Below, piece after piece: positions 37,286-45,676 of a DNA stretch of 64,000 nucleotides. Origin of the DNA: Hyphomicrobiales bacterium (lineage in GTDB: Bacteria > Pseudomonadota > Alphaproteobacteria > Rhizobiales > Beijerinckiaceae). The notes beneath the pieces were generated by a model. That model had not been told where the DNA came from and did no database searches. It saw only the letters and a program-made list of their open reading frames with translations. A program made the position numbers and the translations under genes. Location: positions 259,535 through 323,534 of the forward strand of contig UBZM01000021.1 in NCBI GenBank assembly GCA_900470095.1. The letters are read 5' to 3'. How positions within the stretch are numbered: position 1 is the stretch's first letter; every line of letters begins with the position of its first letter.

Positions 37286-37816
37286 ATGCGTGTGATCGGC
37301 CTGGCAGGGTGGAGCGGTGCCGGAAAAACGACCTTGCTGACGCGTTTGATCCCGGAGCTTGCACGCCGCGGAGTCTCGGTCTCCACGGTCAAGCACGCGC
37401 ATCACGGCTTTGACCTCGATCGGCCAGGCAAGGATTCCTTCGAACATCGCCAGGCGGGCGCGCATGAGGTGCTGATCTCGTCCGAGCGGCGCTGGGCGCT
37501 GATGCATGAACTTCGTGGCGCGCCGGAAGCGCATTTGCCGGATCTGCTCCTGCGATTGTCCCCGGTCGATCTGGTGATTATCGAGGGGTTCAAGCGCGAG
37601 CCGCATCTCAAGATCGAGGTGCATCGCGCAGCCAACGCCAAGCCGCCGCTGCATCCGGGCGACCCCATGATCGTCGCGATTGCCTCCGACAGCGCATTTC
37701 CGCAAGCGGGCCGCCCTGTTGTCGATCTCGACGACATCGCCGCAATCGCGGAGATTGTGCTTGCCGGCGCTGAGCCGCTCACCGCCATTCTGGCTCGCGT
37801 GCAGCAACAGGGTTGA
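37286..37816 (+). CDS. mobB: Molybdopterin-guanine dinucleotide biosynthesis protein B
   Basis: A 176-residue GTP-binding P-loop protein: Walker A GWSGAGKTTLL, then VSTVKHAHHGFDLDRPGKDSF, the family hallmark, and IIEGFKREPHLKIEV with Walker B. It assists MobA in MGD formation. ATG 37286 with a GGGGGGA stretch about 10 bases upstream is preferred to upstream starts. moeA begins 8 bases after its stop. Confidence 0.93.
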   Translation: MRVIGLAGWSGAGKTTLLTRLIPELARRGVSVSTVKHAHHGFDLDRPGKDSFEHRQAGAHEVLISSERRWALMHELRGAPEAHLPDLLLRLSPVDLVIIEGFKREPHLKIEVHRAANAKPPLHPGDPMIVAIASDSAFPQAGRPVVDLDDIAAIAEIVLAGAEPLTAILARVQQQG

Positions 37817-37823
37817 GGGCAGG

Positions 37824-39080
37824 ATGGCGCAACTCAGTGAGGATCGTTTCGCCTTCGGTGGCCCTTTGATGAGCATCGAGCAAGCAGCCGAACTTGTGGG
37901 CCAGCGGATTCGGCCGGTGGATGGCACGGAGCAGGTCGCCTTGGCTGACGCGGATGGTCGGGTTCTCGCCAGCGATGTCGTGGCCGGTCTCGATCTCCCG
38001 CCTTTCGCCAATTCTGCCGTGGATGGCTATGCGGTGCGCTACGTCGATCTGGCCTCTGCAGGAGAGACCCGCCTCGCGCTCTCAGGCCGTCTCGCCGCCG
38101 GCACTGACGCGGCGGGCGTCGCGACGGCCGGCGTGGCCGTCCGGGTCTTTACGGGCGCGCCGATACCGGAAGGAGCCGATACCGTCTTCATGCAGGAGGA
38201 TGTGACGGCGGAGGAAGGCTTCGTCCGTCTGCCCGCGGGCCTCAAACGCGGTGCCAATGCCCGACCGGCCGGCGAGGATATCGCGCGCGGAGAGACCGCC
38301 CTGTCGGCAGGCCGGCGCCTGCGGCCGCAGGATCTCGCGCTGCTGGCTGCGCTCGGCCAGGCCTCGGTCGACGTTCGTCGCCGGCCCCGCGTCGCGATCT
38401 TTTCGACGGGCGATGAGCTGTCGGAGCCGGGCTCCCCCTTGTCGCCGGCGGCGATCTACGACGCCAACCGCGCTGCGTTGCGTGCCTTGGTGGCGCGGGC
38501 GGGGGCGGATGTGGTTGATCTCGGCATCCTGCGTGACGAGCCGCACAGCCTGGCTGCGCGCCTGAGCGAAGCGGCTCGGAGTTGCGACCTGATCCTGACT
38601 TCCGGCGGCGTCTCGACCGGTGAGGAGGATCACGTCAAGACGGCGGTCGAACAGGTTGGCGCGCTGGTCTTCTGGCGCATCGGCATCAAGCCCGGCCGGC
38701 CGGTGGCCATGGGCGTCATCGAAGGCGTGCCGTTTATTGGCCTGCCGGGAAATCCGGTTGCCGTGTTCGTCACCTTCGCCTTTGTCGCACGCCCGGTCGT
38801 GGCACGGCTTGCCGGCTCGGCCCATGTTGCTCCGGTGCCGCTGCCCGTAAGGCTCGGCTTCCCCTATCGGAAGAAGCCCGGGCGGCGTGAATATGTCGGT
38901 GTTTCACTCGCTCCCGGACCGGACGGTGTCATGATCGCGTCCAAGCATCCTCTGGACGGAGCCGGGGGCGTGACCTCGCTGACGCGCACGCACGGGCTGG
39001 TGGAGCTCGCGGAGGAACTGACATATCTCGAGTCCGGCACCCTCGTGCCGTTCCTCGCCTATGATCTCCTGATCGCCTAA
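37824..39080 (+). CDS. moeA: Molybdopterin molybdenumtransferase
   Basis: A 418-residue cytosolic enzyme that inserts molybdate into adenylylated molybdopterin. Motifs are LPPFANSAVDGYAVR, TGAPIPEGADTV, RPAGEDIARGE, FSTGDEL, TSGGVSTGEEDHVK and the C-terminal FIGLPGNPVAV. The length and domain order are standard. GAGGG overlapping the mobB stop precedes ATG 37824, so mobB and moeA form an operon. A strong pair of hairpins follows. Confidence 0.95.
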   Translation: MAQLSEDRFAFGGPLMSIEQAAELVGQRIRPVDGTEQVALADADGRVLASDVVAGLDLPPFANSAVDGYAVRYVDLASAGETRLALSGRLAAGTDAAGVATAGVAVRVFTGAPIPEGADTVFMQEDVTAEEGFVRLPAGLKRGANARPAGEDIARGETALSAGRRLRPQDLALLAALGQASVDVRRRPRVAIFSTGDELSEPGSPLSPAAIYDANRAALRALVARAGADVVDLGILRDEPHSLAARLSEAARSCDLILTSGGVSTGEEDHVKTAVEQVGALVFWRIGIKPGRPVAMGVIEGVPFIGLPGNPVAVFVTFAFVARPVVARLAGSAHVAPVPLPVRLGFPYRKKPGRREYVGVSLAPGPDGVMIASKHPLDGAGGVTSLTRTHGLVELAEELTYLESGTLVPFLAYDLLIA

Positions 39081-39088
39081 AGCGTCGG

Positions 39089-39115
39089 CCCGAAAAGTGG
39101 ATTGCGGTTTTCGGG
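39089..39115. repeat. Hairpin element after moeA (rhizobial-type intergenic repeat)
   Basis: CCCGAAAA (39089-39096) pairs with TTTTCGGG (39108-39115) around an 11-base loop. The sequence resembles a short palindromic element often seen between genes in Hyphomicrobiales; this identification is from memory and is unverified. Confidence 0.6.
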
Positions 39116-39140
39116 AAAGCCGATGCGAACACTGAAGGCT

Positions 39141-39179
39141 AGACCATCGGACCGGACACGATATCCGGTCCGATGGTCT
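39141..39179. terminator. Perfect 16-bp hairpin between convergent genes, probable bidirectional terminator
   Basis: AGACCATCGGACCGGA (39141-39156) and its exact complement TCCGGTCCGATGGTCT (39164-39179) enclose a 7-base loop. It lies between moeA (plus) and the TIGR02186 gene (minus), whose stop is at 39190. There is no T-run on either side, so it may act as a double-sided RNA end structure or be part of the neighbouring repeat. Confidence 0.7.
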
Positions 39180-39189
39180 GGCGAAGTGC

Positions 39190-39963
39190 TCAGTCGCGCC
39201 GGAAGATGACGCTGGAAAGCCAGCCGAGGAGCAGCGCCATGGCCGCCGTGGCCAGCCCGTAAAGAAACGGATGGTCATGTGCGCCGGTCGCCAGCCGCTG
39301 CTCGATGCCGGTCTTGATCACCTCGAAATTGGTGGTCTGGCGCGCCAGCATGGCGCCGCCCGAATAGAGCGCGATCTCGATCTCGTAGGAGCCGGTCGGT
39401 GCCGTCGCGGGCACATCGATCGGCGCGCTGAACAGCGTTTCCGACAGGAAGGTGACGCCGCGCTCGTCCTGCGCATAGAGACCCTTGTCTTCGAGGATGC
39501 GGATCAGCGCCTGACGAAAGCGCACGGTGCTCTCCTCATAATAGAGCTCCGGGGGCAAGTTGCGCTGGGTGTTGGCCAGCCCGATCCTGTCGCGCCGCGC
39601 CGCATCCTCATTGACGATCTCGTTCAGGGGCCGGTTGCTCGACACCATCAGGAATATCGGGCGATCGACGAAGCGCCGCTGCGTCCGGTTGATCCAGATC
39701 GGCCCGAGCCGTTCCTTCTCGCGGACGATCAGCATGCGCTGCGGCCCGCGCACCGTGACCACGATGTCGTAGGGGTCGCCGCGGGCCACCGTCCGCCCGC
39801 CGCGTTCGACCAGGCCAAAGACAGTCAGTTGATCGCCGGTATAGTTCGAGGAGATCTGGATCTGATGGCTCGACACGGATGCGATCAGCGTTTCCGCACG
39901 CGGCGCAGTGGCCGCGATGGAGGTCAGCAGCAGCGCAGCGGCCAGGGACCTGAAGCCCTTCAT
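39190..39963 (-). CDS. TIGR02186 family periplasmic/membrane protein
   Basis: A 257-residue protein with a signal peptide (MKGFRSLAAALLLTSIAATAPRAE), a beta-rich periplasmic region that opens with SSHQIQISSNYTGDQLTVFGLVE, and a C-terminal membrane helix (GLATAAMALLLGWLSSVIF) ending in RRD. This matches TIGR02186, an alphaproteobacterial family without known function. ATG 39963 overlaps the stop of the TauE gene (ATGA), so the pair is coupled and may act together in sulfur-compound export. Confidence 0.82.
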   Translation of the reverse strand: MKGFRSLAAALLLTSIAATAPRAETLIASVSSHQIQISSNYTGDQLTVFGLVERGGRTVARGDPYDIVVTVRGPQRMLIVREKERLGPIWINRTQRRFVDRPIFLMVSSNRPLNEIVNEDAARRDRIGLANTQRNLPPELYYEESTVRFRQALIRILEDKGLYAQDERGVTFLSETLFSAPIDVPATAPTGSYEIEIALYSGGAMLARQTTNFEVIKTGIEQRLATGAHDHPFLYGLATAAMALLLGWLSSVIFRRD

Positions 39964-40889
39964 CGCGCGCTCTCCGGCAGGACGACCGAGAAGGGGTCGC
40001 TTGGTGGGATGAACAGCTCGATTGCGAAGCGCAGGCCCACCGACAGGATCAGCAGCGCAAGCAGCAGACGGAAGGAGTCTACATTCAGATTGCGCGCCGC
40101 CCGGCCGCCGAACTGGGCCCCGATCACGCCGCCGACCAGGAGCAGTGCCGCCAGGATCAGGTCGACCGACTGGTTTGTGACGGCGTGCAGCATGGTTGCG
40201 CCCGTCATTGTCACCAGGATCTGGAACAAGGAGGTGCCGACGACGACCGCCGGCGGGATGCGGAAGAAATAAATCAGCGCCGGCACCAGGATGAAGCCAC
40301 CGCCCACGCCCAGCACGGCGCCGATGAAACCGATCACGATGGCGAGCGCGGCGATCGGGATGACGCTGGCGTAGAGCTGCGAACTGTGGAAGCGCATGCG
40401 CCAGGGCAGCTTCATCCATTGCGGGTGTGTGCCGGCCTGACGGCGCCGGCGTGCCGGCTTGCCCGCCTTGGCGCGCAGCGCCGAGCGCAGCGCGTCATAG
40501 AGCATCAATCCGCCGATGATGGTGAACAGCGTCACATAGGACAGGGTGATGACCAGATCGAGCTGGCCGAGCCGGCGCATCGAGTTGAAGAACAGAACGC
40601 CGAAAACGGTGCCGATGATACCACCACCGACCAGGACGCTGCCGAGCTTGAGGTCGAGCGCCTTGCGGCGCCAGTAGGTCAGGACGCCGGTCATCGACGA
40701 GCCGGCGACCTGGGCGGCCACGGTCGCGACGGCAACTGCCGGCGGGATATCGAGGAAGATCAGAAGAGGGGTCAGCAGGAAGCCGCCGCCGACCCCAAAC
40801 AGGCCGGAGATGAAGCCGACGGCACCGCTCAGGCCCAGCACCATCAGGATGCTGATCGGCAGTTCCGCGATCGGAAGATAAATCTGCAC
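39960..40889 (-). CDS. TauE/SafE family sulfite exporter-like permease
   Basis: A 309-residue membrane protein with the two-fold TauE/SafE repeat: FISGLFGVGGGFLLTPLLIF in the first half and FIGAVLGVGGGFILVPALIYF in the second, each with the GxGGGxxxxP signature. The family moves sulfite, sulfonates or similar anions across the inner membrane. GTG 40889 is favoured because homology begins at QIYLPIAELPISI and GAGGG lies 5 bases upstream; the open frame itself reaches 41081. Its stop overlaps the TIGR02186 start. Confidence 0.87.
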   Translation of the reverse strand: MQIYLPIAELPISILMVLGLSGAVGFISGLFGVGGGFLLTPLLIFLDIPPAVAVATVAAQVAGSSMTGVLTYWRRKALDLKLGSVLVGGGIIGTVFGVLFFNSMRRLGQLDLVITLSYVTLFTIIGGLMLYDALRSALRAKAGKPARRRRQAGTHPQWMKLPWRMRFHSSQLYASVIPIAALAIVIGFIGAVLGVGGGFILVPALIYFFRIPPAVVVGTSLFQILVTMTGATMLHAVTNQSVDLILAALLLVGGVIGAQFGGRAARNLNVDSFRLLLALLILSVGLRFAIELFIPPSDPFSVVLPESAR

Positions 40890-41050
40890 CTTTGCCCTCG
40901 TGTGCCGGCGCGGCATGAGATTCGGCGCCGGCTCGTCCCAGATTGCACCAATCCGGTTAGGCAAATCCTTATCGTGGACGAAGAAGATGTTGCGGCCGGA
41001 TCGGCTGAAGTCGCGATCAACCTCTGATGGCTGCGTAACGCGTCGAAACC

Positions 41051-41081
41051 ATGACAGGCAAGCCGAGGGCCTGCCTGTCAT
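41051..41081 (-). terminator. Hairpin at the 3' end of the PodJ-like gene
   Basis: ATGACAGGCA (41051-41060) pairs exactly with TGCCTGTCAT (41072-41081), with a further GCC/GGC pair inside. It starts 4 bases beyond the PodJ-like stop on the minus strand and is followed on that strand by GGTTTCG, so it is probably a weak terminator ahead of the TauE gene. Confidence 0.6.
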
Positions 41082-41084
41082 GCA

Positions 41085-44000
41085 TTAGCTGCGAGCCGGC
41101 TTGGCTGGCTTCCTGATGGCTGCGCTTGTGTTGTCTTCCCAACCCTGTGCCGGTGCCGCAACCTCATTGGCGCCAGGCTCGAGCACCTTTGCCTTCCAGG
41201 AATCGACAGCGAGCTTCGCCGCGGCCAGGTCGTTGGGGTTGAGGCGTCCGGCGACCTCGTCACGCTTGCGGGCCGCATCGTCGTCGCCCTGCTTGGCGGC
41301 GATGGCGAACCAGAGATAGGACTGACCGAGATCGGCCGGTACGCCAAGGCCGCGGCCGAGCAGAACGGCGAGATTGTACTGGCTGTCGCGCACGCCTGCG
41401 TCCGCGGCGCGGCGGAACCATTCCGTCGCCGTCGTATAGTCCGCCTTGCCGTCGACGCCCTCGGCATAGAGCACGGCGAGATTGTGCATGGCCTTGGCAT
41501 TGCCGCGCTCGGCGGCACGGGAGTACCAGACGCGCGCCAGTGCGATGTCGCGCTGGGTGCCCACGCCCTTTTCGAACATGTTGGCCAGTCGGAACTGCGC
41601 TGGCGCCAGCCCGGCGACCGCGGCGCGTTCGAACAGGCGCAGGGCCAGCTTCGGGTCGCGTGTCGCGTTGCTGCCATCGGCTGCGCGGCTGGCGAGCTCA
41701 TAGACGGCACGGGCATCGCCCGCCTGAGCGGCCTTGCGAAGGCCCGGCGTTCCAAATCCGGCAGGCAGATCGCCGAGCCCGGTGACGGCTTGAACCGGGT
41801 CGGGGGCGGCGGCTGGCGGAAGTGCGGCGGTTGCCGTCGGCTGGGTGGTCGAACTGGTGGTTTCGGGCGAAGCCAGGGCCGGCGCAGCCGGTCCCGCGAA
41901 GGCGGCTGCCGGGCCGAGCTCGACCGGCGAAAGCACCGAGTTCTGGTCCTTTGCGGGCTTAGCTGGAACGTCCGGGACGGCAGGTTCCGGCGCAGCGAGG
42001 GCGGGAGCGGAAGGTGGAACCTGAACAGTTTCGTTGCCGGCGGCCTTCGTCTTCGGGCTTTGCAGTGCGCCGGTGACGACATGGGCGGTGCCCATGGCGA
42101 GAACGACCGCGGCCAGCCCGAGCAGGAGCGGACGGCGTCGCTTCTCCATGATCTCCTTGAGCTTGCCGCCCTTGGAGGTGCTGGCTCCGCCGCGCTCGGC
42201 TTCCGCCGCAGGAGCAGAGGCTGCGGCTTCAGAGGCAGCCTTTGCCGAACGCCGTGCCGCAGCGATCAGGTTCTGGCGGACCGATTGCGGATCCTGGGCC
42301 GTCGGGGTCGGAGTGTCCTGGCGCGGCCGGCCCGAGCCCGGTTCGAGCGGTAGGTCATGGGATCTGGCAGCAGGCGCTTCTGCTGCGCGTTCGGCCGGCC
42401 GGGTCGTCTCCAGCCGGGCGCCAAAGCGATCCTCGATCGCAGCGCTCATGCTGGCAGGAAGCGCAAGGCCGCGCGTCGACGGCGTGGTCGAGGGGCGCGC
42501 CGCGGCCGCCGGGGCCGGTGCGAACGCGACCTCCTTCCGCTCCAGGCCGAGCTCGGCTTCGAGGCTGGCGAGGCGCGAGATGATCGTCTCGAGCGTCTGA
42601 TGGACGGCGCCGATGGCGTCCTGCGTCTCTCGGCCGGAGGCGGCGTTGCTCTCGCGCAGTCCGGAAACCAGGGTGCTCAGCTCTGCAAAGCCTCCCGTCT
42701 GAGCGGGGGTCTTGCTCGCCATATCGGCCATGGCGGTGCGTGCGGCGCGCTCGGCCGCGGCTGCGGTGTCTTCGCGCACGGTCTGGAGGTGACGCACAAG
42801 GTCCTGCAGCGTGCGCTCGATCCCGGTCTCGGCCGAACGCGTCGCGACGGCCTCGTCGAGCCGGCTGGCGAGCCCGGCGATCTGCTGTTCCAGTGCATCG
42901 AAGGAATCGGATTCGGCGCCCGGGCGTCCCGCCTCGTCGATCTTCTCGGCGAGGCTGCGCAACATGTCCTCAACCGGGCGCATGTCGACGCGCGCGACCT
43001 GGACGTTGCCGCCGTCATGGACCATCTGGGTCAGGTTGCTGGAGGCTGCAAGACTCTCGATCCGGGCAGCCAAGCCTTCGATCTGCTTCGTGACTGCTGC
43101 TGGACCGTGATCCGCCAGCGTCTCGATCTGCTGCTGCAGGCTGTCGATCCGGTCCGCGAGCTGGTTCGGCTGCCGATCGGAGACATCCTCGAGCTTGATG
43201 ATGAGGGCTTCGATCCGGCGCGACAACTCGTTCGATGCCGGAGAGCCGGAAGCGCCGATCTCGTTGAGCCGCGCAAAGAGTTGCTCGGTCTGAGACGTGA
43301 TCACCTCGGGGCGCATCACGGGCAGGGAATCGACCTTGTCAGCCAGCGCCTCGACCTGCCGCGACAGTGAAAGCAGCGGCGCGGGATCGCCGAAGCGGTC
43401 GGTGAGCAGGGCGTCGCGCACGTCCTCGATCGCCTGGGACAGGCCGCGCATCGAGAGTGCATCAGGCTGGCCGTCGCGCAGCCGGGCGACTTCGCCCGCC
43501 AGAGCCGAAACCTGATGCGAAAGATCGCCGAGGCGATTGTCGCCGGTGGTCGTGGCGAGCAGTTCGCGCAATTCCGCGATGTCGCGAAGCACCGGGGTCA
43601 GTGCAGCGCGGTCGCTGCCGCGCGCCGCGAGGGCATCGACCTTTGCGGCGAGATGCGCGATCTCCAGCTCGAACCGGGCATAGCTCTCACCGGAGTTCTC
43701 GCGGGCGAGGCGCGCCACTTCGGTTTCGATCCGTGCCAGCGGCCTCAGAATCGGCTCGATACGGTCGTTCCGGTCCAGCCGCTCCAGCTTCGAGCCGAGA
43801 TCGGCGATCAGCCTTTCCAGTGCGGGCGTTTCGACATGGCGTGGCGTTGCAGCCGGAGAGAGGCGCTCGGACGCGAGAGAGGGATGGTCGCTCCTGGCAC
43901 CGACCCTCTCGCCCAAGGAACGGAGATCCTGCCGCAAGGCCGCGACCCGGCTCTCGCTCAGGCCTGTCCGGCCCGAGGCCGCGGCTTCGGGATCGGTATC

Positions 44001-44615
44001 CAGCATGCGCTGTCGCGTGCGGATATCCGTCACCGCTGCGGCCAGGCCATCGCGATTCAGGGCCGGGCGGGCGGCGGCAGCCTTGCTCTGGGCATCAAGC
44101 GCCTTGCGCTCGATCTCGGCGATGCGCTCGCCCATGGTCTTGATCGCATCGGCTATGACGGTGGTGGCGCGTTCCTGACGCTCGGCGTTGCTGCGCTCGC
44201 CGCTGACGAGACGGTTCTCGGTCTTCTCGATCCAGCGCGCGATCGAATCCAGGGCGCCGGCCGTCTTGACGCTCGATTCCCGGGTCATGCGCTCGGCGAG
44301 GGCGGCTTGCGAAAGCGCGGCCTCGATCTGGCCCCGCGACATCTCGGGGGTGGACTGAGGCGCCGCAGCGCTTGCTGCGGCCTGCGAGGAGGTTTCCATC
44401 TGCCCTTGAGAGAGCTTGGCGAGGCGCTCGGACAGCGCTGCGATGTCGAGCTGCTCCAGCGGGGCGGCTGTCGGCCCGCTCTCCTCGGCCTCGACGCGAA
44501 TCTTGTGGTCCAGCCATTCACCCAGCGTCATTCCGGCGCGCCGCGCCGCCGCCTTTGCGGCATCGCGGGTGCGCGGATCAACGCCCTTGACGCTCCAGGG
44601 CAAGCTATTGGCCAT
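41085..44615 (-). CDS. PodJ-like polar localisation factor with SEL1 repeats
   Basis: A 1176-residue protein. It starts MANSLPWSVKGVDPRTRDAAKAAARRAGMTLGEWLD (split here as N-terminal residues 1-36), typical of Hyphomicrobiales PodJ-like proteins. Residues 50-740 are mostly long coiled coil rich in Leu, Glu and Arg. A basic patch and single membrane helix (PLLLGLAAVVLAMGTAHVVTG) sit near residues 828-850. A Pro/Ala-rich linker leads to three to four SEL1 repeats (AQFRLANMFEKGVG, AMHNLAVLYAEGV, SQYNLAVLLGRGLGV). The layout predicts cytoplasmic coiled coil and periplasmic SEL1. In Caulobacter PodJ organises a cell pole; that role is inferred here. Confidence 0.85.
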   Translation of the reverse strand: MANSLPWSVKGVDPRTRDAAKAAARRAGMTLGEWLDHKIRVEAEESGPTAAPLEQLDIAALSERLAKLSQGQMETSSQAAASAAAPQSTPEMSRGQIEAALSQAALAERMTRESSVKTAGALDSIARWIEKTENRLVSGERSNAERQERATTVIADAIKTMGERIAEIERKALDAQSKAAAARPALNRDGLAAAVTDIRTRQRMLDTDPEAAASGRTGLSESRVAALRQDLRSLGERVGARSDHPSLASERLSPAATPRHVETPALERLIADLGSKLERLDRNDRIEPILRPLARIETEVARLARENSGESYARFELEIAHLAAKVDALAARGSDRAALTPVLRDIAELRELLATTTGDNRLGDLSHQVSALAGEVARLRDGQPDALSMRGLSQAIEDVRDALLTDRFGDPAPLLSLSRQVEALADKVDSLPVMRPEVITSQTEQLFARLNEIGASGSPASNELSRRIEALIIKLEDVSDRQPNQLADRIDSLQQQIETLADHGPAAVTKQIEGLAARIESLAASSNLTQMVHDGGNVQVARVDMRPVEDMLRSLAEKIDEAGRPGAESDSFDALEQQIAGLASRLDEAVATRSAETGIERTLQDLVRHLQTVREDTAAAAERAARTAMADMASKTPAQTGGFAELSTLVSGLRESNAASGRETQDAIGAVHQTLETIISRLASLEAELGLERKEVAFAPAPAAAARPSTTPSTRGLALPASMSAAIEDRFGARLETTRPAERAAEAPAARSHDLPLEPGSGRPRQDTPTPTAQDPQSVRQNLIAAARRSAKAASEAAASAPAAEAERGGASTSKGGKLKEIMEKRRRPLLLGLAAVVLAMGTAHVVTGALQSPKTKAAGNETVQVPPSAPALAAPEPAVPDVPAKPAKDQNSVLSPVELGPAAAFAGPAAPALASPETTSSTTQPTATAALPPAAAPDPVQAVTGLGDLPAGFGTPGLRKAAQAGDARAVYELASRAADGSNATRDPKLALRLFERAAVAGLAPAQFRLANMFEKGVGTQRDIALARVWYSRAAERGNAKAMHNLAVLYAEGVDGKADYTTATEWFRRAADAGVRDSQYNLAVLLGRGLGVPADLGQSYLWFAIAAKQGDDDAARKRDEVAGRLNPNDLAAAKLAVDSWKAKVLEPGANEVAAPAQGWEDNTSAAIRKPAKPARS

Positions 44616-44977
44616 GATCTCGCTCGCCTAAGGGGACCGGTCTTCAGTCGGGATGCGCAGCCCCCTGGCGCCGCAGCTTCCCCGCGCGAAACAGGCGATC
44701 GTGAAGATTCAGTTGCCGCTGAGGACGGCCTGGCTCGCAGCCCCGACTTTTGGCCGTCACGGTAAACGGACGGTTAATATCCGGCGGCCGGCCGTTAATT
44801 TTTTGCAAACGCCCGGAAAGGGGCGGCACGAATGGCGGGCTCGTAACCGTAATTTACCCCCAATTGGCCGATATTACCTGACGCTAGGAGATGGGGCGAG
44901 CTATTCCCCCTACCCAACGGAACTTCGTCGCCACCGATGCCGGCGGTTCCCTGCGTCCAAACTTTTTAAGGAACTCC
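44616..44977. promoter_or_regulatory. Divergent promoter region, PodJ-like and MerR genes
   Basis: This is a 362-base region between divergent starts. It is noticeably more AT-rich than the surrounding genes around 44763-44870. It holds a CtrA-half-site-like element (44763-44784), a second TTAA at 44795, and T6. No gene is seen. Confidence 0.5.
44763..44784 (+). promoter_or_regulatory. CtrA-like element, copy 1
   Basis: TAAA-N7-TTAA at 44763-44777 resembles the CtrA consensus TTAA-N7-TTAA with one half altered. The 20 bases 44765-44784 match 54335-54354 at 18 positions. Binding by CtrA is inference. Confidence 0.4.
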
Positions 44978-45445
44978 ATGTCGCGCCACAGCAATGCTAT
45001 GGCGGCCGGCTCTTCAGATACCGGCCGCACATCGTCGACGCCTACTTCCAGTGAAGCCGACTCGGCTGGTGGTTTCACCATCAGCGACCTTGCCCGCGAT
45101 TTCGCGGTGACCCTGCGCACGCTTCGCTTCTATGAATCGCGTGGTCTCCTTGCTCCGGCCCGTTCGGGCATGACGCGCATCTATTCCGGCCGCGATCGCT
45201 CGCGGCTTGCGCTGATCCTCAAGGGCAAGCAGCTCGGTTTCACGCTGGTCGAGATCCGCGCGATGCTCGCCAATGAGGAAAAGAAGGGCGAGGCCGGCGC
45301 AGAGAAGTCGGCTTCGGTCGGCGGGCTGCAGCTCACGCGGGGCCAGATTGCCGAGCAGCTCGAATTGCTGCGCTCGCAGCAGGTCGAGATCGAAGGCGCG
45401 ATCGCCGAGCTCGAAGCGACGCTTGCGGGCCTCGACAAGGCCTGA
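44978..45445 (+). CDS. MerR-family transcriptional regulator (LiuR-like) of fatty-acid/branched-chain oxidation
   Basis: A 155-residue regulator. After a Ser/Thr-rich N-terminus comes the MerR helix-turn-helix (FTISDLARDFAVTLRTLRFYESRGLL split at residues 35-60; RIYSGRDRSRLALILKGKQLGF) and a C-terminal dimer helix (LELLRSQQVEIEGAIAELEATL). The lack of Cys ligands argues against metal sensing. AAGGA precedes ATG 44978. It is followed by a terminator and then fadE-fadA-fadB on the same strand; MerR proteins in this place (LiuR type) often repress acyl-CoA oxidation genes. Confidence 0.85.
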   Translation: MSRHSNAMAAGSSDTGRTSSTPTSSEADSAGGFTISDLARDFAVTLRTLRFYESRGLLAPARSGMTRIYSGRDRSRLALILKGKQLGFTLVEIRAMLANEEKKGEAGAEKSASVGGLQLTRGQIAEQLELLRSQQVEIEGAIAELEATLAGLDKA

Positions 45446-45486
45446 GCGCCTCACAGCACGAATTACCGATCATGTGATCGGGATTG

Positions 45487-45518
45487 ACGGCTCCGGACTT
45501 GTGTCCGGGGCCGTTTTG
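45487..45518 (+). terminator. Rho-independent terminator after the MerR gene
   Basis: ACGGCTCCGGAC (45487-45498) pairs with GTCCGGGGCCGT (45503-45514) with one T-G pair, a TTGT loop, and TTTTGTC after the stem. Confidence 0.8.
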
Positions 45519-45544
45519 TCATGCGCTGCGCATGGAAGCGCGAC

Positions 45545-45573
45545 AGGGTGCGGCAACAAATTGGCCGCACCCT
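45545..45573. terminator. Second perfect hairpin upstream of fadE
   Basis: AGGGTGCGGC (45545-45554) pairs exactly with GCCGCACCCT (45564-45573) around a 9-base loop, with CTTCAC after it. It may be a back-up terminator or a protein-binding structure just upstream of the fadE promoter. Confidence 0.6.
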
Positions 45574-45574
45574 C

Positions 45575-45614
45575 TTCACAAGACGCCTATAGATTGTTTA
45601 TATGTAAACTATCT
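45575..45614 (+). promoter_or_regulatory. fadE promoter with overlapping palindromic operator
   Basis: AGATTGTTTA (45591-45600) and TAAACTATCT (45605-45614) form an inverted repeat around TATG, with one mismatch in ten. A possible promoter overlaps it: TTCACA (45575-45580) and TATATG (45599-45604), 18 bases apart. The operator lies about 65 bases before the fadE start, so a repressor bound there would block it. The neighbouring MerR protein is one candidate; a TetR-type PsrA/FadR-like protein is another. Confidence 0.55.
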
Positions 45615-45676
45615 GATGAGTGACTGCCCCGGATCGCATTCGGCAGGCGGTCACGCTGCGCGAGAGGGAGGACACC

